64,000 bases of DNA, from the NCBI RefSeq assembly GCF_001315105.1, contig NZ_BAZR01000005.1, forward strand, positions 1 through 64,000. The letters are read 5' to 3'. Origin of the DNA: Paenibacillus sp. JCM 10914. Lineage in GTDB: Bacteria; Bacillota; Bacilli; Paenibacillales; Paenibacillaceae. Position numbers and translations under genes: made by a program. Below the pieces are notes generated by a model. It saw only the letters and a program-made list of their open reading frames with translations, did no database searches and was not told where the DNA came from. Shown one piece after another: positions 35,391-44,683 of this stretch (position 1 is the stretch's first letter; each line of letters opens with the position of its first letter).

Positions 35391-36421
35391 ATGCCGGTAT
35401 TAGAATATAAATGTCCCAATTGCGGCAGCGGCATGCTGTTTGACGGCAACACGGGCAAGCTGTCGTGCCCCAGCTGTGGACGCCAGGACAATATCGAAGA
35501 AATTCCGGATCCGGTTAAGCAGCAGGTGTTCGCAGAAGGTGAAGTGAAGGAGTACCACTGCAACAGCTGCGGTGCTGATCTCATTACGGAAGCGCAGACG
35601 AGTGCGACGACGTGCAGCTTCTGCGGTTCCGCCGTCGTGCTTAGCGACCGTCTGACCGGAGAGCTTGCACCGATGATGGTCATTCCTTTTTCCATTACGA
35701 AGGAGGAGGCGATGAAGGCTTTCCGCAAGTGGTGCAGGAACGGCTTGCTCACGCCGGGCGGCTTCATGACGGCGGATCGGATCAAGGGGATTACTGGAAT
35801 GTACGTGCCTTTCTGGTCTATGATCTACATAACCGAATCGAGGTCCAGGGAAGAGGCACGAAGGTAAGAACCTATACGCGAGGTGACTATCAAATCACGG
35901 AGACGCGGCACTTTGAAGTGTACCGGAAGATTCGTCTGAATTACGTGAAAGTGCCGATCGACGCGGCCGAGAAGATGAATGACGAGCTGATGGATAAGCT
36001 GGAGCCTTTCCCGTATCAGCAGCTGAAGGATTTCAAGACGCCATATCTGGCCGGATATATCGCGGAGAAATACAGCTATGATGACAAGCAGCTCTTTCCA
36101 CGCGCGAAAGACAAGATTAAATCCTACATCGAATCTTATATATCGTCCTCGGTCTCCGGCTATACTACGATGAGCTACACCAACAAGCAGATCGATACAA
36201 ACCCGAAGCGGGCGGATTACGTGCTGCTTCCGGTATGGATGGTTCATTACGATTATAATCAGAAAGAATACACCTTTGCGATGAACGGACAGACGGGTAA
36301 AGTCGTTGGTAAACCTCCGATCAGCAAAGGCAAGGTGGCCGGATGGTTCGCTGGTGTGTTCGGCGTGTCCCTATTATCGCTGAAACTGATCTCCTGGATG
36401 ATGGGAGGCGGATTCCTATGA
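35391..36421 (+). CDS. ydjG: YdjG-like zinc-ribbon membrane protein (frameshifted)
   Basis: Resembles B. subtilis YdjG. The N-terminus has two zinc ribbons: YKCPNCGSGML with CPSC, and YHCNSCGADL with CSFC. Then MMVIPFSITKEEAMKAF and ITGMYVPFW. At about 35816-35818 the frame breaks; in the next frame the protein continues YDLHNRIEVQGRG to a C-terminal TM segment (VAGWFAGVFGVSLLSLKLISW). One base, probably a G of a GGG run, is missing after the Trp codon. Restored length is about 343 residues, close to YdjG. Its stop overlaps the ydjH start (ATGA). In B. subtilis the ydjGHI products act with PspA at the membrane. Confidence 0.85.
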
Positions 36422-37227
36422 ACCGGAGACATGGACTTATTGTGTCAATTTTACTTTGTATTGCTATAGTTATGGCGGTTCCCGCAGGTGTGATCTCAGC
36501 CGCGCCGGAAATGAAAAATCTGATCTATGATGACGCCGGGTTGCTCACCATGGAGGAGCGTAATGAGCTGAACGCGATGGCTAACGAATACGGGGCCGAG
36601 CGGGACACGGATTTCATCATCTTTACGACGAATAATGAAGAGAATATCGACGTCATACGCCTTACGCAGAATTTTTATGATGAGTACGAGCAAGGTCCTG
36701 GCCGAACACGTGTCAATGCGGCTATTTTAACGCTGGATAGACCGCTGGATATAGAGAATCGGGAATTATATTTAGCGGGTTTTTACAAAGCCGAAGAATA
36801 CCTGGACAATGCAAGGATGGATAAAATACGTAACCGTATCACCCCCGACCTGTCGAGCGGCAATTACAAGCAAGCTTTTGAAACTTATATCAAAACCGCC
36901 CATCGATACATGGGCTTTGAGCCTGGCAGGAATCCAGACAATATTCTGTTTAACCTCTGGTTTCAGCTTGGAGCAGCAGCAGCGTTAGGCGCTATCGTTG
37001 TTGGTATCATGGCCTACCGTTCAGGCGGGCGCGTCACCGTCAATCGACGGACGTATGAGGATGCGGCAACATCGGCGGTATTGGAACGCGAGGACCGTTA
37101 TATACGAACGACGACAACCAAGCGCAAAATTCCGAAGAACACTGGCGGGTCCGGTGGCGGCGGAAGTGGCGGTGGCGGCATCTCCAGAGGCGGTCATTCG
37201 CATAGTGGCAGCCGCGGTAAATTTTAA
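36418..37227 (+). CDS. ydjH: YdjH-like TPM-domain membrane protein
   Basis: 269-residue membrane protein of the TPM-domain (YgcG) family. Signal peptide/TM1 (GLIVSILLCIAIVMAVPAGVISA), TPM domain at about residues 35-165 (LIYDDAGLLTMEERNELNAM; ILTLDRPLDIENRELYL), TM2 at about 182-202 (LWFQLGAAAALGAIVVGIMAY), then a basic and Gly/Ser-rich tail (GGSGGGGSGGGG..HSHSGSRGKF). Starts at ATG 36418, overlapping the ydjG stop by four bases, so translationally coupled; ydjI follows 21 bases later. Counterpart of B. subtilis YdjH. Confidence 0.85.
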   Translation: MNRRHGLIVSILLCIAIVMAVPAGVISAAPEMKNLIYDDAGLLTMEERNELNAMANEYGAERDTDFIIFTTNNEENIDVIRLTQNFYDEYEQGPGRTRVNAAILTLDRPLDIENRELYLAGFYKAEEYLDNARMDKIRNRITPDLSSGNYKQAFETYIKTAHRYMGFEPGRNPDNILFNLWFQLGAAAALGAIVVGIMAYRSGGRVTVNRRTYEDAATSAVLEREDRYIRTTTTKRKIPKNTGGSGGGGSGGGGISRGGHSHSGSRGKF

Positions 37228-37248
37228 TGGAAGGGAAGGGATCGATAG

Positions 37249-38292
37249 ATGGGTTTTTTTAGAAATCAGTTCTCGAATGTGGTGGAATGGGAAGAGTTCC
37301 GCGATGATATGATCTTCTGGAAATGGAATAACCGGGAGATTAAGAAGGGGAGCAAGCTGATTATTCGCTCCGGGCAGGATGCGATCTTCGTCAACAACGG
37401 CAAGATTGAAGGGATATTCGAGGACGATGGCGTATATAACGTCGACTCGGAGATCATTCCATTCCTGTCCACGTTAAAAGGCTTCAAATTCGGCTTCAAC
37501 AGCGGGATGCGGGTAGAGGTTTTGTTCGTCAACACGAAGGAGTTCACCGTACGCTGGGGGACCCAGAATCCGGTCATGATTCCAACGCCGCAGCTCCCGG
37601 GCGGCATGCCGATTCGGGCCAACGGAACGTTTAATTTCAAAGTGACGGACTATGTTACGTTGATCGATAAGATTGCCGGGATGCGAGACAGCTATCTGGT
37701 GGAAGATGTCAAGATTCGCATCACGTCCGTACTGGATCAACTGCTGATGAAGTGGATCAGCCGCGAAGGGAAAGACATGTTCAATCTGCAAGCGAACGCT
37801 TCGGATATTGCCAAGGGCATCCGTGAGGACCTGGACATGGAAGTGATGGATAACGGCATTACGATTACGGGCTTCCAGGTCATGAGCTTCAACTATCCGA
37901 AGGAAATCCAGGATATGATCACGAAGACGGCTTCCCACGAAATGATTGGCAATCTGGCGAAGTATCAGCAGGTCAGCATGACCGACGGCATTGCTTCAGG
38001 CAAGGTGCAGGGCGGCGGCGCTGCGTCCGATATGGCCGGCATGATGATGGGAATGAATATGGCGGGCGAGATGATGAAGAACATCAACCAGAATCAAGGG
38101 CAACAGAACCAAAATCAGAACCAGCAGAGTCAAACCCAACAAAGTCAGAACAATCAGAGCAACCAGCAACCTCAAGGAGAGAAGGACTCTTCAAGCTCCG
38201 AAGGTGGCAAGAAGCCGAACTTTTGTCCGAACTGCGGTGCGAAGAATGAAGGCGCTAATTTCTGTCCGAATTGCGGTCAGAAGCTGGGTTAA
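37249..38292 (+). CDS. ydjI: YdjI-like SPFH-domain protein with zinc ribbons
   Basis: 347 residues. Residues about 1-250 form an SPFH/virion-core-like domain (NQFSNVVEWEEF, ELFV-type strand VLFVNTKEFTVRWGTQNP, ITITGFQVMSFNYPKEIQDMI). A Met-rich segment and a Gln/Asn-rich low-complexity stretch (about 280-310) follow, and the C-terminus has a double zinc ribbon (FCPNCGAKN and FCPNCGQKLG). Matches B. subtilis YdjI, which helps recruit PspA to the membrane. Last of the four-gene operon; ribosome site GGAAGGGA. Confidence 0.88.
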   Translation: MGFFRNQFSNVVEWEEFRDDMIFWKWNNREIKKGSKLIIRSGQDAIFVNNGKIEGIFEDDGVYNVDSEIIPFLSTLKGFKFGFNSGMRVEVLFVNTKEFTVRWGTQNPVMIPTPQLPGGMPIRANGTFNFKVTDYVTLIDKIAGMRDSYLVEDVKIRITSVLDQLLMKWISREGKDMFNLQANASDIAKGIREDLDMEVMDNGITITGFQVMSFNYPKEIQDMITKTASHEMIGNLAKYQQVSMTDGIASGKVQGGGAASDMAGMMMGMNMAGEMMKNINQNQGQQNQNQNQQSQTQQSQNNQSNQQPQGEKDSSSSEGGKKPNFCPNCGAKNEGANFCPNCGQKLG

Positions 38293-38421
38293 ACCCTTGC
38301 TATCGTTGGATAATTGGGTATATGTGACACTCCCATCCATGATATAATAGATTCTAATCGTCTATGATCCGAGGAATTGGGACTCATTGGTGGAATACCG
38401 GCTTCGGGGGTGTTGCAGAAG

Positions 38422-38610
38422 ATGAAGAGATATAACGTCTGGCGGCCGATCTTTTTGCTTGCGATCGCGCTGCTGACGAAGAGCTTGGTAACGAATTTGG
38501 GGATGTTGTTCGGTATGGCGCCGGAAGCAGCAGACAATTTGGGTTTCTTGGCCATGATCATTGCTGCTTTTGTGATGTATTTCCGAATGACGAAGATGCG
38601 CCGTAAATAA
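38422..38610 (+). CDS. small membrane protein
   Basis: 62 residues with two hydrophobic segments (IFLLAIALLTKSLVTNLGMLFG and LGFLAMIIAAFVMYF) between basic ends (MKRYNVWRP and RMTKMRRK). Function unknown; Paenibacillus genomes carry many such proteins. The chosen start MKRYNVWRP gives a typical N-terminus, but the ribosome site is weak and GTG codons upstream are possible. Stands between the ydj operon and its terminator at 38630. Confidence 0.6.
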   Translation: MKRYNVWRPIFLLAIALLTKSLVTNLGMLFGMAPEAADNLGFLAMIIAAFVMYFRMTKMRRK

Positions 38611-38629
38611 ACAAAGATGATCTATGTCT

Positions 38630-38655
38630 AAAGCACCCAATTGTTGGGGTGCTTT
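38630..38655 (+). terminator. terminator after the small membrane protein
   Basis: AAAGCACCC/GGGTGCTTT stem followed by TCTTTTG. Confidence 0.75.
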
Positions 38656-38988
38656 TCTTTTGTTTTGATATTTTTTGTATGATTTCTGATATAAAGTGGG
38701 AAACTTTCTTTACGGTTAATTTCCATAACTATCCGTTTCTGTTTTGGCGTATCACACGGCTTGTGATCCTGGTGTTATCTATAAAGATTGATGGATCAGC
38801 TTTTGTTTGAAATCGATTTGGAATTATTGTGCAAACGGTTGCTGAAAAGGACTTAAACCATTCACCGCGGTACAGATGCAATTTGACAGTAACATCCAAA
38901 ATGTTGTTGAAAATGGGCGGTTTTATTACTATATTGTAAATAGCGCGAATGAAAATTCGGGCATATATACCTAGGAGGGTTATCCTTA
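38656..38988 (+). promoter_or_regulatory. promoter region of the BMP nucleoside-transport operon
   Basis: 333 bases. A good sigma-A promoter is visible: TTGAAA (38907-38912), 17-base spacer, TATATT (38930-38935). The region upstream of it shows no recognisable riboswitch or operator; in particular I could not build a purine-riboswitch core. Ribosome site AGGAGG lies before ATG 38989. Confidence 0.6.
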
Positions 38989-40095
38989 ATGAAAAAAGGG
39001 GTCATATCATTAATCAGTTTGGCGTTGTCTGTTACGATGTTAGCGGGCTGCGGCGACAATTCCAAGAGTGGATCAGGCGGTGCCGGAGAGGACAAGCCGA
39101 AGCCAAACTTCTCAGTAGGGATGGTTACGGACGCAGGCACCATTGATGACAAGTCTTTTAACCAAGGAACATACGAAGGTATCGAGATGGCGAACAAAGA
39201 CTTCAACATGGATTATAAATACTTGAAACCGGCTGGAACCACAGAGGCTGATTATACTAAGGAAATCGCGAATCTCTACGATGCCGGTTACAAATTCATC
39301 GTAACACCAGGCTTTAAGTTCGAGACGGCGATCTTCAAAGCACAAGAAAAATATACAGATGCGAAGTTCGTGCTGATTGATGGATCACCTCGTCCTGATC
39401 CGGATGCTGAGGCTGAACTTAAAGAAAATACAGTTGCCATTTATTATGCAGAGCATGAAGCTGGTTTCGTGGCTGGTGTTGCTACCGCACTCCATGTGAA
39501 AGATGGACAAGCCGGTTTTATCGGCGGCATGGAAATTCCTCCGGTGCAGAAATTCAACTGGGGCTTCCAGCAGGGCGTAACTTATGCGAACGAGAACCTG
39601 GGCACGAAACTGGTCATTAACCAGGAAAACGTCATCTACCAAGGAACATTCGATGATGTAGCGGCAGGCGGTCAGATCGCTGCGCAAATGTACGATCGCG
39701 GTGTTAACGTAATCTTCGCGGCAGCAGGCGGCGTAGGCGTTGGCGCAATCGGCGAAGCGAAGGATCGCGTGCAAAAGGGAGATGACGTATGGGTTGTCGG
39801 CGTTGACGTTGACCAATATGCAGACGGTATCTATCAAGACGAGAAATCCGTAATTCTGACTTCCGCTGTGAAGAAAATCGATCAATCGGCATATGACATG
39901 ATCAAGGCTGAAACTGAAGGTAAATTCCCTGGTGGTCAAACGTTGATATTCGATGCATCTAACGATGGTGTAGGTCTTCCTGAGAACAATCCGAACTTGA
40001 GCGAGGATGTTCTGAAGCAAGTGGATGAAGTGTACGGCAAAATCAAAGCCGGCGAGATCAAGGTAGCTGGAGAGCAAGGCGACTTGATTAAGTAA
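38989..40095 (+). CDS. BMP-family nucleoside-binding lipoprotein
   Basis: 368-residue solute-binding lipoprotein of the BMP (PnrA/NupN) family, which binds purine nucleosides. Signal peptide with lipobox MLAGCG (Cys near residue 21), then FSVGMVTDAGTIDDKSFNQGTYEG, the family's most conserved stretch, VTPGFKFE, AEHEAGFVAGVAT, and VIFAAAGGVGVGAI. Family members in B. subtilis (NupN) and in Treponema and Streptococcus bind guanosine, inosine and related compounds. It heads an operon with an ATPase and two permeases, separated from them by a terminator-like hairpin. Confidence 0.9.
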   Translation: MKKGVISLISLALSVTMLAGCGDNSKSGSGGAGEDKPKPNFSVGMVTDAGTIDDKSFNQGTYEGIEMANKDFNMDYKYLKPAGTTEADYTKEIANLYDAGYKFIVTPGFKFETAIFKAQEKYTDAKFVLIDGSPRPDPDAEAELKENTVAIYYAEHEAGFVAGVATALHVKDGQAGFIGGMEIPPVQKFNWGFQQGVTYANENLGTKLVINQENVIYQGTFDDVAAGGQIAAQMYDRGVNVIFAAAGGVGVGAIGEAKDRVQKGDDVWVVGVDVDQYADGIYQDEKSVILTSAVKKIDQSAYDMIKAETEGKFPGGQTLIFDASNDGVGLPENNPNLSEDVLKQVDEVYGKIKAGEIKVAGEQGDLIK

Positions 40096-40122
40096 ATTTC
40101 CAAAGTTGACAATGTAAGGTTT

Positions 40123-40150
40123 AAAAAGACGGATAACCTCCGTCTTTTTT
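40123..40150 (+). terminator. terminator-like hairpin between the BMP gene and its ATPase gene
   Basis: AAAAAGACGGA/TCCGTCTTTTT stem (40123-40133, 40139-40149), 5-base loop, T7. Read-through is needed to express the transporter genes, so this probably sets binding protein in excess. Confidence 0.75.
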
Positions 40151-40195
40151 TAAGGTTATAAGCCAGCACAATACAGAAAGCGAGGACGCAAAACC

Positions 40196-41725
40196 ATGGA
40201 CTATGTTGTCGAGATGGTAGGCATCCGCAAGGAGTTTCCGGGTATCGTAGCCAATGACGATATTACGATCCAATTGAAAAAGGGGGAAATTCACGCGCTA
40301 TTAGGCGAGAACGGGGCGGGAAAATCGACCCTGATGAGCATTCTCTTCGGCATGTACCAACCCGATCGCGGAACCATCAAAGTACGGGGGAGCGAGGTAC
40401 GGATCGGTAACCCGAACGTAGCCAATAAACTGGGGATCGGGATGGTGCATCAGCACTTCAAATTGGTGGAAGCGTTCACGGTTACCGAGAACATTATACT
40501 GGGCAGTGAGACGCGTAAATGGTTCTTCGGACTGGATACCCAGACCGCGGCCAAACGCGTGGAAGCCCTCTCGAAGCAATACGGCTTGAATGTAGATCCA
40601 CATGCCAAAATCGAAGACATCTCCGTTGGCATGCAGCAGCGGGTAGAAATCCTCAAGATGCTGTACCGCAATGCGGAGGTATTAATCTTCGATGAACCAA
40701 CGGCCGTACTGACGCCGCAAGAGATTGATGAGCTTCAGAAAATCATGAAGAATCTCGTGAACGAAGGCAAATCCATCATCTTGATCACGCATAAATTGAA
40801 AGAGATTAAGGCTGTTGCCGACCGCTGTACGGTTATCCGCCGGGGCAAAACGATTGGTACGGTGGATGTCGCCGATACCAGCCGTGAGGTGATGGCTGAG
40901 ATGATGGTGGGTCGCAGCGTGTCCTTCAAGGTGGACAAGCAAGAGAGTAAGCCTGGGGACATTGTACTGGAAGTGCAGTCGCTCACGGTGCAAAACAGCA
41001 AGAAAACCGACGCCCTCAAATCGTTCAGCCTCACGCTGCGTGCAGGGGAGATCGTAGGTCTCGCCGGTGTCGATGGCAACGGTCAGACCGAGTTGATCGA
41101 AGCCATTACAGGTCTAAGGCAAGCGGCGGGTGGATCGGTGAAATTAAATGGCAAGGATATTTCAGGACTCTCCGTGCGCAAGCGCAACGAGAGCGGCATT
41201 GGCCATATTCCGGAGGACCGCCAGAAGCGTGGACTCGTGCTGGATTATACCGTGGAGGAGAACCTGATTCTTCAAGTGTATAACAAGCCGCCATTCGCTA
41301 AACGAGGACTTCTGCAGCCGTCCGCGATTCGCGAGAATGCGGATCATATTATTCAGAGCTTCGATGTCCGTTCAGGCAGCGGTGCTCGCTCCGTTGTGCG
41401 TTCGATGTCCGGGGGCAACCAGCAGAAGGCGATCATTGGTCGTGAGGTAGAGCGCGATCCGGACCTGTTGATCGCCGTACAGCCAACGCGTGGTCTGGAC
41501 GTAGGTTCGATCGAGTACATCCACCGGCGTCTCATTGAACAGCGGGACAAGGGAAAGGCGGTTCTGCTGGTCTCCCTGGAATTGGACGAGGTGCTCAATC
41601 TATCCGATCAGATTGCTGTTATTAACAATGGCGAACTGGTAGGTATCGTGAAGTCCTCCGAGACGAACGAGAGAGAACTTGGTCTTATGATGGCCGGGGT
41701 TCACCAAGAGGAGGGTTCGGCATGA
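40196..41725 (+). CDS. nucleoside ABC transporter ATP-binding protein (NupO type)
   Basis: 509-residue double ATPase. The first domain has Walker A GENGAGKS and Walker B LIFDEPTAVL; its signature is degenerate (ISVGMQQRVEI), as usual for this class. The second domain has a degenerate P-loop, GVDGNGQTE, signature MSGGNQQKAIIGRE and Walker B LIAVQPTRGLD. This layout is typical of carbohydrate/nucleoside (CUT2-like) transporters working with BMP proteins. GAGGA ribosome site. The end overlaps the first permease by four bases (ATGA). Confidence 0.92.
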   Translation: MDYVVEMVGIRKEFPGIVANDDITIQLKKGEIHALLGENGAGKSTLMSILFGMYQPDRGTIKVRGSEVRIGNPNVANKLGIGMVHQHFKLVEAFTVTENIILGSETRKWFFGLDTQTAAKRVEALSKQYGLNVDPHAKIEDISVGMQQRVEILKMLYRNAEVLIFDEPTAVLTPQEIDELQKIMKNLVNEGKSIILITHKLKEIKAVADRCTVIRRGKTIGTVDVADTSREVMAEMMVGRSVSFKVDKQESKPGDIVLEVQSLTVQNSKKTDALKSFSLTLRAGEIVGLAGVDGNGQTELIEAITGLRQAAGGSVKLNGKDISGLSVRKRNESGIGHIPEDRQKRGLVLDYTVEENLILQVYNKPPFAKRGLLQPSAIRENADHIIQSFDVRSGSGARSVVRSMSGGNQQKAIIGREVERDPDLLIAVQPTRGLDVGSIEYIHRRLIEQRDKGKAVLLVSLELDEVLNLSDQIAVINNGELVGIVKSSETNERELGLMMAGVHQEEGSA

Positions 41726-42777
41726 ATAACGCTGTCAAATCATTGATTGCCGTTCTGCTAGGATTGATTGCCGGTGCGATATTGATGGCGTTGACCGGAC
41801 ACAATCCGATAGAAGGTTACAAATTCCTGCTTCAGGGAGGACTTAAGAACCCGGAGCGGATCGGGAACACGTTAGCCACGGCAACGCCGTTGATCCTGAC
41901 GGGGCTGTCGGTCGCCTTCGCGTTCCGTACGGGCTTGTTCAATATCGGAGCAGCGGGCCAAATGCTGTTCGGCGGGTTCTGCGCAACTGCCGTCGGCCTG
42001 TCTTTTGATCTTCCGCGCCCGGCTTTATTGCTCGTGATGACCCTCGTCGGATTCATCGGCGGTGCGCTATGGGCTGTCGTTCCCGGATTCCTGAAAGCAC
42101 GCTATAACGTACATGAAGTCGTATCCACGATCATGATGAACTGGATCGCGTACTGGACCGTGTATTACGTGGTTCCGGCCTATTTCAAGGGCACGAGCTT
42201 GGAGACGGAATCGCGCCAGCTTCCACCGGAAGCGAGGCTGCATCAACAGTGGCTGAGCGATATGTTTCAAGGTTCCTATGTTAACCTTGGTCTGTTTATC
42301 GCGGTCATTGGCGTGATCGTGATCGCTTTTATCATTAATAAAACGACGCTCGGTTATGAGCTCAAGGCCGTTGGCTTCAATCGGCACGCTTCCGAATATG
42401 CGGGGATTGCCGTAAACCGCGGCATCGTCTTGTCGATGTTCATCTCCGGCGGGCTTGCCGGACTTGCCGGGGTCGCCCAGTATACGGGAAATGCTTCAAG
42501 CTTGCAGATTGGCGTCATGCCAAGCCAGGGCTTTGATGGCATTGCCGTTGCCCTGCTAGGACTTAATGCGCCAATCGGCGTTCTGTTGTCGGCACTATTC
42601 TTCGGCGTCTTATACGCCGGTAAAGGCTTCATGAATGCGATGACGGATATCCCGCCAGAGATCGCGGATTCGATTATTGCTATCATCATTTATTTTGCAG
42701 CGACAAGCATTCTGATAGAACGTCTCTACCGTAAATTCAAGCAACGCCGTTCGGCGAATAAGAAGCAGGAGGAGTAA
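41722..42777 (+). CDS. nucleoside ABC transporter permease (NupP type)
   Basis: 351-residue membrane subunit of the BMP-dependent importer, about eight to ten TM helices. Characteristic motifs: ATPLILTGLSVAFAFRTGLFNIGAAGQM, VHEVVSTIMMNWIA, and GFDGIAVALLGLN. The extracytoplasmic loop with KGTSLETESRQLPP is typical of the first permease. The overlap with the ATPase stop and the 4-base gap to the second permease show tight co-expression. Confidence 0.9.
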   Translation: MNNAVKSLIAVLLGLIAGAILMALTGHNPIEGYKFLLQGGLKNPERIGNTLATATPLILTGLSVAFAFRTGLFNIGAAGQMLFGGFCATAVGLSFDLPRPALLLVMTLVGFIGGALWAVVPGFLKARYNVHEVVSTIMMNWIAYWTVYYVVPAYFKGTSLETESRQLPPEARLHQQWLSDMFQGSYVNLGLFIAVIGVIVIAFIINKTTLGYELKAVGFNRHASEYAGIAVNRGIVLSMFISGGLAGLAGVAQYTGNASSLQIGVMPSQGFDGIAVALLGLNAPIGVLLSALFFGVLYAGKGFMNAMTDIPPEIADSIIAIIIYFAATSILIERLYRKFKQRRSANKKQEE

Positions 42778-42781
42778 CGAC

Positions 42782-43732
42782 ATGTGGACGACGATTGAAC
42801 AGATTTTTCCGTACGCGATCGCTTACACCATTCCGCTTCTGATCACCGCGCTGGGCGCACTATTCAGTGAGCGAAGCGGCGTTGTCAACATCGGTCTGGA
42901 CGGGTTGATGATCGTAGGTTCTTTCATTGGGGCTTTCGTGATTTACACGATACAGGCACAGTTCCCCGGCTCGCCTTGGGTAATCTGGGTTGGGCTTCTG
43001 GCTGCCATGGTAGCTAGTGCGTTATTCTCGCTGTTGCATGCTTTTGCCAGCATTACGCTTAGCGCGAATCAGATTATAAGTGGTACGGCGATTAATATGA
43101 TCGCCGGTGCGCTGACGATTTTCCTGGCGCGTAACATGACAGGTAGCGGTAAGATCACGATCAATGGCTTTTCATCACAGACGATTCCGATTCTTTCTGA
43201 CATTCCGATTCTCGGCCCGCTGTTGTTCACGAAGACGTACTATACCACGTGGTTTGTGCTGGTGCTGCTGATCGTGAGCGCATTGTTGTTATACAAGACG
43301 CCATTCGGTCTGCGGCTGCGCTCCTGTGGCGAGCATCCGCATGCGGCGGAAGCGGCAGGGATTCGCGTGCAGTCGATGCGCTATGTGGGCGTGATGATCT
43401 CCGGTGCCTTCTCGGGTCTTGGCGGAGCTGTCATTCTGGTAACGTATTCCGGCGAATTCACCGGAAATGTGGCAGGCCTAGGTTTCCTGGCGCTCGCTTC
43501 CCTCATCTTCGGACAATGGAAGCCGCTCGGAATATTGCTAGCGACCTTGTTCTTCGGTTTTGCGACAACGGTCGCCAACGTATCGCAGGTGATTCCGCAG
43601 CTGGCGGTCATTCCGCCGGTATGGCTGAAGATTTTCCCTTACGTGGTAACGTTGATCGCGCTTGTCATCTTCTCGAAATCCTCCAACGCGCCGAAGGCCG
43701 TCGGGGAACCGTTTGATTCGGGCAAGCGCTAA
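42782..43732 (+). CDS. nucleoside ABC transporter permease (NupQ type)
   Basis: 316-residue second permease. TM-rich, with LITALGALFSERSGVVNIGLDGLMIVGSF, LSANQIISGTAINMIA, and LRSCGEHPHAAEAAGI, all typical of the smaller permease of BMP transporters. Pairs with the upstream permease to form the pore. GGAGGAG precedes ATG 42782. Last gene of the operon; terminator at 43759. Confidence 0.9.
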   Translation: MWTTIEQIFPYAIAYTIPLLITALGALFSERSGVVNIGLDGLMIVGSFIGAFVIYTIQAQFPGSPWVIWVGLLAAMVASALFSLLHAFASITLSANQIISGTAINMIAGALTIFLARNMTGSGKITINGFSSQTIPILSDIPILGPLLFTKTYYTTWFVLVLLIVSALLLYKTPFGLRLRSCGEHPHAAEAAGIRVQSMRYVGVMISGAFSGLGGAVILVTYSGEFTGNVAGLGFLALASLIFGQWKPLGILLATLFFGFATTVANVSQVIPQLAVIPPVWLKIFPYVVTLIALVIFSKSSNAPKAVGEPFDSGKR

Positions 43733-43758
43733 ATGATAGCGGCAAATCATTAATGCGT

Positions 43759-43809
43759 AATCCCCTTCGTGTCGTTTTTACCTTTACGGTGGAACGGCTG
43801 GAGGGGATT
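43759..43809 (+). terminator. terminator of the nucleoside-transport operon
   Basis: AATCCCCT (43759-43766) pairs with AGGGGATT (43802-43809), with further internal pairing, then T6. Confidence 0.6.
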
Positions 43810-43888
43810 TTTTGTCGAATCTGAATAAATCATGATCGTTTGCGTTAATTTACAGTAAGCGCTAGATTTTTCGGACAAAAGGATGTGG

Positions 43889-44512
43889 ATGAATTTGAAG
43901 GAGAACAATATCGTGGTCGCTGTATTCCATGAGGATAGTAAGGCATATCAGGCATTATCGGAATCCAAGCACCTGCAGCATGAACAGTTCAAGATACACG
44001 AAGCCGCAGTTATTAAGAAAGGATATGGCGGCATTGAGTTCAAGGATGGATATAGTCCTCGTACCGCAACGGATCGAACGCCGCTAAAGGGAGGGCTGCT
44101 CGGTTCCGTTATTGGCATTTTGGGCGGACCGCTCGGTATTCTGCTGGGTGGCAGCATCGGGACGATGATCGGGGCCTCGCGGGTGGTCAGCCGGCAGCGG
44201 GAAGGTATCAGCCTGATTGAACGTACGGTGGAGGAACTCTATAACGGCGAAGTGGCCTATGTAGCGAACGTGGAAGAATCGAATGAGATTGCGTTTAATC
44301 ATTTTCTCAACGGGTTCGATCCGGAATTTATTTACCGGAAGGAAGTATCGCAGATGGAAGAGGAGATGACCAAAGCGCGGGAGGCGGAGCGAGAGCTGCA
44401 AGAAGAGCAGCAGCAGAAGCGCAAGGAGGAGCGGCAGGAGGATATGAGGCAAAAGGCCGAGGAAATGAAGGAACGGATCAAGACTGAATTCAACAAAATG
44501 AAAGACAAGTAA
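43889..44512 (+). CDS. DUF1269-like Gly-zipper membrane-associated protein
   Basis: 207 residues. The N-terminal half resembles the DUF1269 family: VVAVFHEDSKAYQAL start, KKGYGGIEFKDG, and a Gly-rich hydrophobic hairpin at about residues 70-95 (LLGSVIGILGGPLGILLGGSIGTMIGAS) that can insert in a membrane, with SLIERTVEELYNGEVAYVA after it. The C-terminal third is a highly charged Glu/Lys/Arg coiled coil. Function unknown; related proteins respond to stress. ATG 43889 is preferred over 43883 because AAAGG is spaced correctly. Confidence 0.65.
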   Translation: MNLKENNIVVAVFHEDSKAYQALSESKHLQHEQFKIHEAAVIKKGYGGIEFKDGYSPRTATDRTPLKGGLLGSVIGILGGPLGILLGGSIGTMIGASRVVSRQREGISLIERTVEELYNGEVAYVANVEESNEIAFNHFLNGFDPEFIYRKEVSQMEEEMTKAREAERELQEEQQQKRKEERQEDMRQKAEEMKERIKTEFNKMKDK

Positions 44513-44537
44513 GGAATATGGAGCGAAAGCGATAAGA

Positions 44538-44586
44538 CCTCCGAAGGACCTGCCGGAATGCGGTTGGGTCTTTGGGAGGCTTTTTT
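44538..44586 (+). terminator. terminator after the DUF1269-like gene
   Basis: Long imperfect hairpin (CCTCC..GGAGG outer pairs with GAAGGACC opposite GGTTGGGTCTTT) followed by CTTTTTT. Confidence 0.6.
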
Positions 44587-44683
44587 ACATAATCGATACA
44601 TATGTTTACTACTGCGCAAACATTTCTGGTATATATAGTTAATAGGTCCATTAATTCAATAGAATAGAGGAGTGAAAATCGGA

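Noticed and set aside
38656..38988. Purine riboswitch before the BMP nucleoside operon
   Set aside because: I looked for the P1 stem and the conserved loop sequences of the purine aptamer and could not find them; only a sigma-A promoter is supported.
43850..43875. cre site before the DUF1269-like gene (AGTAAGCGCTAGAT)
   Set aside because: Only 10 of 14 consensus matches and no clear promoter context.
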